Below are positions 57,788 through 64,000 of a DNA stretch of 64,000 nt, one piece after another (position 1 is the stretch's first letter; each line of letters opens with the position of its first letter). The DNA is from Planctomycetota bacterium (GTDB lineage Bacteria; Planctomycetota; Planctomycetia; Planctomycetales; Planctomycetaceae): contig JAHZKX010000065.1 of assembly GCA_022600195.1 (NCBI GenBank), forward strand, positions 24,633 to 88,632, in the 5' to 3' direction. Under the pieces are notes generated by a model, which did no database searches, had not been told where the DNA came from, and saw only the letters and a list, made by a program, of their open reading frames with translations. The position numbers and the translations under genes are program-made.

Positions 57788-59452
57788 TTATTTTTCGCCG
57801 GCCAATGCCTCTGCCAGGTTGATCACATGATCCCTCACTCGACGAAATGCATTCAAACTTGCCGTATAAGACACATTGATATATGGATCAACTTTCTCTG
57901 CCGAGAGATAATCCAGATGTTCGCGCTGTAATGTTTTCACTTTGTCTTTGATTTCATGTCCGGCACGAACTGTCTCAGAAACGATATCCGTCATATGCGA
58001 TTCATAAGCCGAGGTCACCTGACTCAGCTGCTTTTCTACCATAGCCAGCAGTTCGAGTAGTGAATTATTATGCGTTTCATCAAAGACCCTGCCCTGCTTG
58101 TTCAGCTTCAATCGGAATTTGGCAATCCGCTCCAGATAGTCGCTGACAGATTCATATTCATCCGCCATTCTTAACTGACAGCGTCCTTGAGAGATAATAT
58201 CCTGCGGCAGATCCATCGCCAGTAAATGAGTGATGTAGCTGGTGATTTCATCCTGCATTCGGTCCAGCTCTTTTTCTGCCAGAAACAGCTTTTCCACTTC
58301 TTCCGGATTCGGTTTTTCCTGAGAAAGAATTAGATAGAGAGTCTTAACCATTTCATCGCAGGTTACGCCCATCTTGAGCACTTCCGCCCGCGATTGTTCA
58401 ATCGCCAGAACCGGTGTTTCCAGAATGCGAATATCCAGACTGGTCAGATGTGCGACTTCATGTGGTTTGTCTTTTACGATGCGCGTCAGTAATTTTGCCA
58501 TCTTGCCGGCGAAAGGCAGGAAGACGATGGTATTCAGGATATTGAAAACCGAATGTGTGGCGGCGATGGCTTTGATGCTATTCGGAAATGTCTCTTTGCC
58601 ATCTACAATGACTGCTTTTGTGACATCGACATCAATCAGCCACGGAATGAATTCGACATACCAGAAGAAAATCGTCGAAATCCATATGACCCCGCTGATA
58701 TTGAATAAAACATGAAAATAGGCGGCCCGTTTGGCGTTGGTCGTTGTTCCTAAAGAGGCCAGGAACGCGGTAACCGTCGTACCAATATTTTCTCCCAGCA
58801 CCAGCGCTGCCGCTGTCTCGAATGGAATCACGCCAGTCACTGCCAGAGAAATTGTGATTCCCAGCGTAGCCGATGACGATTGCACCAGCACCGTTAAAAT
58901 ACAACCAACCAGCATGCATTGGTAAAGCCCGATAAAAGAATCTGCCTGAAAATATTCAAACCATTTCAGAAACTCTTCCATCTTTCTAATATCTTTACAG
59001 GCATCTTTCATCAGCGTTAAACCAAAGAAGACCATGCCCACGCCCATCGTTGCCAGTGCCGTGTAACGCACTTTTTCATGTTTGGTAAACAGGTACACAA
59101 ATGCAGAAACGCCCAGAATCGGCAGGCCGTACTTGCCAATTTTCAGTACCAGTATCCAGCCCGTTACAGTCGTACCGACATTCGCACCCATGATCACGCC
59201 AATCGCCTGCGTCAATGACATCAGTCCGCCGTTCACAAAACCAACGGTCATCACCGTCGTCACAGAACTGGATTGAACCAGCACGGTGACCAGGAAACCC
59301 ACCATGGTTGCCAGGATGCGATTGTTGGTGACCGCGCCGATCAAGCGTCTCAGGCTGGCTCCAGCGATAGATTGCAGCCCTTGGGACATATATTTCATAC
59401 CCAGGAGGAAGATTCCCAAACCTCCGATGAGGGTAGTCGTCATTTCAAACAT
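57788..59452 (-). CDS. Na/Pi cotransporter with C-terminal PhoU domain
   Basis: 554 residues. The inverted duplicated Na/Pi-cotransporter core has two QSSS motifs: VTVLVQSSSVTTVMTVGFVN near residue 57 and VLVQSSSATLGITISLAVTG near 190, with GANVGTTVTG and GENIGTTVTA repeats. The C-terminal 200 residues form PhoU-like helices (MADEYESVSDYLERIAKF). It moves phosphate with sodium, inward or outward, and the PhoU part may regulate it. The gene stands alone, convergent with the acyl-CoA dehydrogenase gene. Confidence 0.93.
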   Translation of the reverse strand: MFEMTTTLIGGLGIFLLGMKYMSQGLQSIAGASLRRLIGAVTNNRILATMVGFLVTVLVQSSSVTTVMTVGFVNGGLMSLTQAIGVIMGANVGTTVTGWILVLKIGKYGLPILGVSAFVYLFTKHEKVRYTALATMGVGMVFFGLTLMKDACKDIRKMEEFLKWFEYFQADSFIGLYQCMLVGCILTVLVQSSSATLGITISLAVTGVIPFETAAALVLGENIGTTVTAFLASLGTTTNAKRAAYFHVLFNISGVIWISTIFFWYVEFIPWLIDVDVTKAVIVDGKETFPNSIKAIAATHSVFNILNTIVFLPFAGKMAKLLTRIVKDKPHEVAHLTSLDIRILETPVLAIEQSRAEVLKMGVTCDEMVKTLYLILSQEKPNPEEVEKLFLAEKELDRMQDEITSYITHLLAMDLPQDIISQGRCQLRMADEYESVSDYLERIAKFRLKLNKQGRVFDETHNNSLLELLAMVEKQLSQVTSAYESHMTDIVSETVRAGHEIKDKVKTLQREHLDYLSAEKVDPYINVSYTASLNAFRRVRDHVINLAEALAGEK

Positions 59453-59773
59453 TGTATTATTTGACCCTGTTATCTGATCTTAAAGTCCCATTCTCTTTTC
59501 TCTCAAGAGTGGGGAGTCTCAATAGGTGTTCATCTGGTTTGAATTGTGTTAAGATTTGGCCTCTTTATTATGAAGATCTGTTAATAATACAAGTCTCTAG
59601 CGGGATTGTCTTTCAACTCGGCACGAAAATATAAGAACTAACGCTTGTGGGATCGTGTCCCTCACGGTAAATCAGTTCATAGGCTCTGTCAGAAACGAAT
59701 CAAAACACACGAATCTTTGCGAAAACAGGCCTGTTTCCAGCGGTTCACCCCTCTTTTTGGCCTTGTCTGACAG
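59453..59773. other. Intergenic region before tRNA-Arg
   Basis: About 320 bp between the transporter start and tRNA-Arg. No supported gene or terminator. Candidate promoters for both directions are likely here but I could not fix one. Confidence 0.5.
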
Positions 59774-59847
59774 GCCCCCGTAGCTCAATTGGATAGAGTG
59801 CTGGCTTCCGAAGCCAGAGGTTGCTGGTTCGAGCCCAGCCGGGGGTA
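59774..59847 (+). tRNA. tRNA-Arg, anticodon CCG
   Basis: Cloverleaf checked by hand: acceptor 59774-59780 with 59840-59846 (first pair G-U), D stem GCTC, anticodon stem CTGGC/GCCAG with loop TTCCGAA, so anticodon CCG at 59808-59810 (codon CGG), T arm GCTGG TTCGAGC CCAGC, discriminator A. No CCA is encoded. The gene forms the left boundary of the accessory zone. Confidence 0.95.
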
Positions 59848-59970
59848 ATCTTTCGATGTGTAACTGGTCGTGCAACATCCGCCGTCATGTCAGCTTTCGC
59901 TGAACAACCCTGGCATGGACGCAAGTTCTAGTGTGTGTCGGTTGACACTATACAAAATCGCTAATAGATT

Positions 59971-59993
59971 TAGACAGAATCAAATTCTGTCTA
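59971..59993 (+). repeat. Perfect palindrome
   Basis: TAGACAGAAT, 3-nt loop CAA, ATTCTGTCTA: a 10-bp perfect stem without T-run. Located between tRNA-Arg and the first small gene; TTAGAC starts at its left edge. Confidence 0.7.
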
Positions 59994-60047
59994 TCAATTG
60001 TTATGCGACAAAGAATTCGACTTAACAACCACGGAGCGAAGAAGCCG

Positions 60048-60461
60048 ATGCCGTTTTGGAAACGAAAACCGAAAGGACCCGGACCACCGGCACACGGCCC
60101 TGATTTCTCCAACGTCGATACGCGAGAAAAGGCTCTCTCGCTGGTCGAAGAAGGACAACTCGAAGCGTTGTACTTGATGCCGCCTGAATTCGGTGGTCCT
60201 GAAGACCCCAGAAACATCGTTTACGTTCCAATAGGAATCGCGGACATCAAACGCGGTACTGACCTCAATATTATTGCTCCGTTGGTTGAATCCGGCGATA
60301 TTCAAAACTATTCAGCCGTGCCTGAATATCGAGGGTGCAGCTTTATACCAATGGCAATTAAGATCGAGGCAACAGACCCAAAACGATTCGAGAGCGAAAT
60401 CAATATCTGGGGCGAAGCGCTGGACCGCGAAACCGAACTGCATCGTCCAAACAGCGGGTAA
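60048..60461 (+). CDS. Hypothetical protein
   Basis: 137 residues from the ATG at 60048; an upstream ATG at 60003 is less likely since GGAG lies 14 nt before this one. Basic, Pro-Gly-rich N-terminus (MPFWKRKPKGPGPPAHGPD), then an alpha/beta body: VDTREKALSLVEEGQLEALY, LMPPEFGGPEDPRNIVYVPI, FIPMAIKIEATDPKRFESEI. No known family recognised. First of the small accessory genes. Confidence 0.6.
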   Translation: MPFWKRKPKGPGPPAHGPDFSNVDTREKALSLVEEGQLEALYLMPPEFGGPEDPRNIVYVPIGIADIKRGTDLNIIAPLVESGDIQNYSAVPEYRGCSFIPMAIKIEATDPKRFESEINIWGEALDRETELHRPNSG

Positions 60462-60468
60462 CAATCCA

Positions 60469-60915
60469 ATGCACCCGAGTAGCGATGTCGAAAGAATGTC
60501 ACCAAAAGCAACCGCAAAATCAAACGCAATCGCAATAACTTCAGTCACATGTATTAGTGTGATTCTTGGCACGTTCGGTGTGATTGATTTCCAAACAACT
60601 CGTTCAATTTCGCACATCGAAAACCTCGGCGGAGGCGTAAGTTCCGATACTTTCTGGGTGTCGACCCTCTACGAGTGGGTTTCCCTTGACGATACGGATG
60701 CAACAGACGCCGACATGAAATATGTTCGATATCTTTGGCCGTGCCACGGCGTTTCGCTCAGATATACGGAAATTACAGATAAAGGACTTCAAGAACTTCA
60801 CGGACTTCCGTTGAACGAAATCGACTTGACTGGAACCAAAGTGACTCCCGCGGGAATTAAAGAATTGCGTCAAACACTCCCAAACAAAAAGTGTCGAATC
60901 AAATATCAACCGTAA
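60469..60915 (+). CDS. Membrane-anchored protein with leucine-rich-repeat-like end
   Basis: 148 residues from the ATG at 60469; 60496 is an alternative start. One N-terminal membrane helix (AIAITSVTCISVILGTFGVI), then a soluble part that ends in a repeat of the planctomycete LRR type (YTEITDKGLQELHGLPLNEI, DLTGTKVTPAGIKELRQTLP). It begins 7 bp after the preceding gene. Function unknown. Confidence 0.6.
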   Translation: MHPSSDVERMSPKATAKSNAIAITSVTCISVILGTFGVIDFQTTRSISHIENLGGGVSSDTFWVSTLYEWVSLDDTDATDADMKYVRYLWPCHGVSLRYTEITDKGLQELHGLPLNEIDLTGTKVTPAGIKELRQTLPNKKCRIKYQP

Positions 60916-60965
60916 AGTCAGCATAGCAATAATTGCCCTAAAAGAAAGGCCGCTTGAGCACGACG

Positions 60966-61169
60966 ATGCCCGAAGAGCAAAAGAAAAACGAAGACCGAAG
61001 ACCGGGGCGGATTTGTCCGGTCTGTAAAGGCACAGGCTTGGACAAGACAGCGCATCGCCGCTACACGACCGGCGGGCACGATGATCGTTCTTGTAGTTAC
61101 TGCCACGGTGAGTGCTATATCGACGAGGATGATGAGAGGACATCACAGCATGACGACACAACGGTCTAA
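60966..61169 (+). CDS. Small zinc-ribbon-like protein
   Basis: 67 residues. Two CxxC pairs, ICPVCKGTGLDK and SCSYCHGECYI, resemble a DnaJ-type zinc ribbon (CxxCxGxG). Charged elsewhere. Its stop codon TAA lies inside the R'' box of the attC-like site at 61164, a common situation in integron cassettes. Confidence 0.6.
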   Translation: MPEEQKKNEDRRPGRICPVCKGTGLDKTAHRRYTTGGHDDRSCSYCHGECYIDEDDERTSQHDDTTV

Positions 61170-61257
61170 CGATGAGCTGCAGCAAACCCGGCCAATCGCG
61201 TTCTGGTTGCAATCCACGCGTGCCGTGGGCCGGGTCGTTGAGATTGGAGCGTTATAC
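61164..61257 (+). other. attC-like site 1 (imperfect palindrome)
   Basis: Starts GTCTAAC (R'', fits RYYYAAC) and ends GTTATAC (R' position, one mismatch to GTTRRRY). The two arms are complementary with bulges: CCCGGCC (61188) pairs exactly with GGCCGGG (61228), and the flanking bases align with a single-base offset. Length 94 bp. Confidence 0.55.
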
Positions 61258-61823
61258 GTTCAAATGAATCGGAAGAAATTCATTGCCATTGCATCCTTAC
61301 TCTTGATCGCCGTAATTTGGTTTGGTGTGGTTGATCGGTCGTGGTTCGTCTATGAATGCCCCGACTGTGGCTACGTCAAAGATGTCGTACAATATCGCGT
61401 CTTCGAGATCCCCGTTCATGAAACTGTTTACGAGCACCCGTCAGTAACTCAACGGGTCGGCATTGACCTGGGTGCACCTTGCCAACATGGGCGAATTGAT
61501 TTCTGGCACAAACACCGTGTTTGGGGCCTCTGCATTTGCGCAGATCCTTGTATCAACGGCATATACCGCCTGGGGGGCGACGATTCGTGGTATACTGATG
61601 ATGTATCATCCAAAATCGCAGCGTTGTCTCAGAATGATCCGCTGGTCAAGGCAGAGTACTCAAAAAGGGTGCTGCGAGAGCATCGGTATAAATTCGTGAA
61701 AACTGTTCTTGAAAAGGCTGGCGTAAAATGAGAAGAACGTATAACGAATCGCTCAACTGGAGCGGTGGTTGAGCACGGAGTCGGAAATCAACATCGCTGA
61801 CCGCCGCCCGGTTAGCTACACCG
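61252..61823 (+). mobile_element. Putative integron gene cassette
   Basis: From the T after G61251 to the G of the next R' box. The 5' end TTATAC (with the preceding G, GTTATAC) is the exact reverse complement of GTATAAC, the R'' of the attC at its 3' end (61739-61745). In a true cassette these two boxes come from one circular attC and must be complementary. One gene (61264-61731) fills the cassette and starts 12 bp after the boundary. Confidence 0.6.
61264..61731 (+). CDS. Cassette-borne membrane-anchored protein with CxxC motif
   Basis: 155 residues from the ATG at 61264. N-terminal membrane anchor (KKFIAIASLLLIAVIWFGVV), then FVYECPDCGYVKDVVQYRVF, a CxxC that may bind zinc, then APCQHGRIDFWHKHRVWGLC, and a C-terminal helical part. 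Unknown family. It is the only gene between the two attC-like sites. Confidence 0.7.
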   Translation: MNRKKFIAIASLLLIAVIWFGVVDRSWFVYECPDCGYVKDVVQYRVFEIPVHETVYEHPSVTQRVGIDLGAPCQHGRIDFWHKHRVWGLCICADPCINGIYRLGGDDSWYTDDVSSKIAALSQNDPLVKAEYSKRVLREHRYKFVKTVLEKAGVK

Positions 61824-61829
61824 TTTTGC
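61739..61829 (+). other. attC-like site 2 (imperfect palindrome)
   Basis: Starts GTATAAC (R''). The 5' arm (GCTCAACTGGAGCGGTGG, 61751-61768) pairs with the 3' arm (CCGCCGCCCGGTTAGC, 61801-61816) with one bulge and a few mismatches. The R' position reads GTTTTGC (61823-61829), degenerate, as expected if the DNA beyond belongs to a different unit. An inner inverted repeat GCTCAAC/GTTGAGC is also present. Confidence 0.5.
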
Positions 61830-62055
61830 TTGTGCGGTCGACAACACCAAATGTAATTGGCGTCAACTTCGAGACTTGAAATATCTATCCAATGTGCCAA
61901 GTGGTGTGGAATTCTTCTTGCCGATGGGTAGTCACTTTACAAAGTAGCCATGTGCATGGATGGTCAATTCCTATTCAATTTTCTATATTGGAAAGCCATC
62001 TGCAAAATCTGTGTCTCTCTGTGGGCAAAATATCAATACAATCTGAGGATAATCA

Positions 62056-63030
62056 ATGGCTGCGAAGAGTTTTAAACCGGTGAAAATTGGTGTCATTGGC
62101 TTGGGTCGGTTTGGGCGATTGCATGCATTGACATTATCTCGGCTGGCAGAAGCGGAACTGGTGGGGGTGGTGGCGCGTCGGCAGGAGAGCCTCGCTGCCA
62201 TCAGCAAAGAACTTCCCGATGTGTCAGGGTGGACGAATCTGACTCAGGCGATTGAGGAGTCTGACGCAGAGGCGTGGGTTGTCGCCTGTACGACTCGGTC
62301 ACATGTGACTGTCGCGCGAGAACTGCTCGAACGTGACAAAGTGGTGCTCTTGGAAAAGCCGATTGCGGAGAGTCTGGAAGAAGCGGAAAGCCTTGCTACA
62401 CTGGTGCAGCCCGATTCCAGTAACCTGATGATAGGACACATCGTGCTGTTTAACAGCGAGTATCAACAGTTGCGGGAGGTGGCACGCGAACGTGGCCCGA
62501 TTTCTTATATTGATTGCGTACGACATCGACCGGCGAGCATTGTTGAGAACTTTCCCGGCGAGAACCCATTACATGCGGCGATGGTGCATGACTTGTACGC
62601 GACACAGGTATTACTCGATTGTGCGGAACCGGATCATTTCAGTGCACAATTTCATCGGACTGCCACAGGCGACATTGATCTGGCTGTCGCACAACTCAAG
62701 TGGAACGATGGTCCGGTGGCATCGTTTGCTGCCTCGTATTTAACTCCCGCAGGAATGCCGCCACGCGGGATTGATAGAACCGAAGTGTTTGGTGTGGGGT
62801 GGTCTGCTCGCATAGAACCGAACCCACGACCGATATCCGTCTGGGATAGTGAAGCCTCCTGGCCTCTGGCGTTGGAAGTGCGAGCCAACCCACCCAGCGG
62901 AATGATGGCCGAGGAGTTGCGATGCTTCTGTCGTGTTGTGCGTAAGATGGAAGCAGTGCCAACCGGAGCCACCTACAAAGATGCAATGCAGGTACAACGC
63001 TGGATGGAGAAGTTGAATGCGTTTGTCTAA
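62056..63030 (+). CDS. Gfo/Idh/MocA family oxidoreductase
   Basis: 324 residues. KIGVIGLGRFGRLHALTLSR is the N-terminal Rossmann motif, VVACTTRSHVTVARELLERD and VLLEKPIAESLEEAE (the EKP motif with the catalytic Lys) are typical, followed by the alpha/beta C-terminal domain (NPLHAAMVHDLYATQVLLDC). NAD(P)-dependent oxidation or reduction of a sugar or cyclitol is expected. Higher GC than the small genes before it. Stops immediately before the inverted-repeat element. Confidence 0.9.
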   Translation: MAAKSFKPVKIGVIGLGRFGRLHALTLSRLAEAELVGVVARRQESLAAISKELPDVSGWTNLTQAIEESDAEAWVVACTTRSHVTVARELLERDKVVLLEKPIAESLEEAESLATLVQPDSSNLMIGHIVLFNSEYQQLREVARERGPISYIDCVRHRPASIVENFPGENPLHAAMVHDLYATQVLLDCAEPDHFSAQFHRTATGDIDLAVAQLKWNDGPVASFAASYLTPAGMPPRGIDRTEVFGVGWSARIEPNPRPISVWDSEASWPLALEVRANPPSGMMAEELRCFCRVVRKMEAVPTGATYKDAMQVQRWMEKLNAFV

Positions 63031-63179
63031 CCGCAGAATGGCGATTCATCTTCCCGCACTTCAGGTTTGACAATCCCGTTCCCTTCTGCAGATCGCTTAA
63101 TTTCAATCGTGGGTGACAGCCAACAATGTGTGGCCGCTGAGCATCTCCGAGTGTTGCGCGGATAGATGCCATTCTGCGG
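63031..63179. repeat. 149-bp element bounded by 12-bp inverted repeats
   Basis: CCGCAGAATGGC (63031-63042) and GCCATTCTGCGG (63168-63179) are perfect inverted repeats, with weaker similarity continuing inside. It starts directly after the stop codon of the oxidoreductase gene. MITE-like size and structure; no coding capacity beyond chance frames. Confidence 0.6.
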
Positions 63180-63386
63180 GACGCGAGGAAAAAGGGATAA
63201 AAGCAATCGCAACAGCAGCTAAACACAAAAGTGCCCCACATACGCAAAGATGACGTTCCCCGTGGAGTGATTCTCAAATACCTGCGCCCTGTAGGGTTAA
63301 AAAACTCAGCCGAGACGTAATTGCTTGACCATTTGGTAATTGAGCCTCGTCAGTTTTTCCAACTCGATTCATTTTGTAAGCCTCTC

Positions 63387-64000
63387 TGACATGCCCCCAA
63401 GTATGACACCAGTCACACGACTTAGTGTCCTATTGTATCAATGACTGTTCTGTTTGTCTGCTGGAGCGGAGCGGAAGCAGGCAAACAGAACAGTTTTGCC
63501 TCTGGCACCGGGGCCCGGTATCCCAGAGAACTGTGTGGTCGGATTGTGTTGTATTCTTTCCGCCAACGTTCTATCAGAACCTTAGCTTCCAATAACGTAT
63601 CGAAGACTTCTCCATTCAGCAATTCATCTCTTAGCTTTCCATTGAATGATTCGATGTATCCGTTCTCCCAAGGACTGCCTGGCTCGATAAATAACGTCTT
63701 CACTTCGATTTTCCGTAACCAGTCGCGAACTTTTTTAGCTGTGAACTCAGGACCATTATCACTTCGAATGTGATCAGGAACACCGCGACGTACAAACAGG
63801 TCACTTAGACGCTCCAATATGTTTTCACTGTTGAGCCTCCTTTCGACATCAATTGTCAAACATTCTCTGGTATATTCATCAAGCATGGTCAACATTCGGA
63901 AGGCCCGTCCATCGTGTGTGCGACAATGCACAAAGTCATAAGTCCAGACATGGTCTTTATGCAAGGGGCGAAGCCGGACACACGAGCCATCATTGAACCA
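63387..64000 (-). mobile_element. IS3-family insertion sequence, one end (continues beyond window)
   Basis: The transposase gene runs off the right edge. The likely terminal inverted repeat is TGACATGCCCCCAAGTATGA at 63387-63406, starting with TG as is usual. The other end, orfA and any target duplication lie outside the window. Confidence 0.75.
63422..64000 (-). CDS. IS3-family transposase OrfB (IS407-like), 5' part missing
   Basis: The frame is open to the right edge, 192 residues plus stop. DDE catalytic residues: HVWTYDFVHCRTHDGR (Asp), IRSDNGPEFTAKKVRDWL (Asp) and GSPWENGYIESFNGKLRDEL (Glu), then the C-terminal YNTIRPHSSLGYRAPVPEAK. The part from the right edge (WFNDGSCVRLRPLHKDH) is typical of OrfB of the IS407 group. 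The gene is intact as far as seen; the N-terminus with the orfA/orfB frameshift lies outside. Confidence 0.95.
   Translation of the reverse strand, partial: WFNDGSCVRLRPLHKDHVWTYDFVHCRTHDGRAFRMLTMLDEYTRECLTIDVERRLNSENILERLSDLFVRRGVPDHIRSDNGPEFTAKKVRDWLRKIEVKTLFIEPGSPWENGYIESFNGKLRDELLNGEVFDTLLEAKVLIERWRKEYNTIRPHSSLGYRAPVPEAKLFCLPASAPLQQTNRTVIDTIGH

Noticed and set aside
59672..59878. Minus-strand frame with PPAGLEPATSGFGSQHSIQL
   Set aside because: This is the well-known spurious translation across the complement of tRNA-Arg.
62696..63277. Minus-strand frame of 193 codons over the oxidoreductase end
   Set aside because: Shadow of the oxidoreductase gene plus the inverted-repeat element; no ribosome site or family.

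Overview
The window looks like chromosomal DNA of a planctomycete, most likely of the Gimesia/Planctomyces type; the genus is an inference. The lineage markers are two complete pairs of a DUF1549/DUF1553 cytochrome-type protein with a DUF1501 Tat protein (7956-12599 and 18930-22859), a three-haem PQQ-dehydrogenase-like protein (24358-27600), a secreted sulfatase, and a cysteine-rich YTV-repeat surface protein (55206-56519). Most of the sequence is ordinary core or lineage-typical chromosome with a few accessory patches.

Layout. 1-7700: SGNH hydrolase (cut by the left edge), iron-type alcohol dehydrogenase, glutathione peroxidase, a degenerate Nudix-like protein, an FHA protein, a Nudix hydrolase and a two-gene membrane glycosyltransferase operon. 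7700-27600: polymer-degradation and secreted-protein genes with GT-C membrane enzymes and small exported proteins between them. 27600-29125: an AT-rich accessory patch with a small membrane protein and a gene broken by one in-frame TAG. 29126-34100: an active/inactive M16 peptidase pair, a Tat-exported enolase-superfamily protein and a GNAT acetyltransferase; a decayed copy of the acetyltransferase 3' end lies on the other side of the enolase-type gene. 34524-40774: a carboxylate-activating enzyme plus aldehyde-dehydrogenase-type reductase (EhpF/EhpG-like), a gingipain-like C25 peptidase, an alpha/beta hydrolase and an SDR. 41768-44720: a PhoR/PhoB-like two-component system, a tandem Pho-box-like array and a fatty-acid desaturase. 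46266-50967: a conserved information-processing block: SRP RNA (ffs), dnaX, ybaB, recR, rpoN. 50996-59452: thiL, an HtrA protease, a TPR protein, the YTV protein, an acyl-CoA dehydrogenase and a Na/Pi cotransporter with a PhoU tail.

59774-64000 is an accessory zone. It begins at tRNA-Arg(CCG), carries four small unrelated genes, and ends with a Gfo/Idh/MocA oxidoreductase, a 149-bp inverted-repeat element and the end of an IS3-family insertion sequence. Within it, 61164-61829 has the architecture of an integron gene cassette: two imperfect-palindrome attC-like sites flank one gene, and the 5' boundary of the cassette is the exact complement of the R'' box of its own attC. No integrase is in the window.

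The most rewarding observations are this cassette, an A10 slippery run in dnaX at which both alternative frames stop at once (a gamma subunit of about 428-430 residues), the Pho-box-like array beside the two-component system, the EhpF/EhpG-like reductase pair, and the duplicated acetyltransferase ends around the enolase-type gene.
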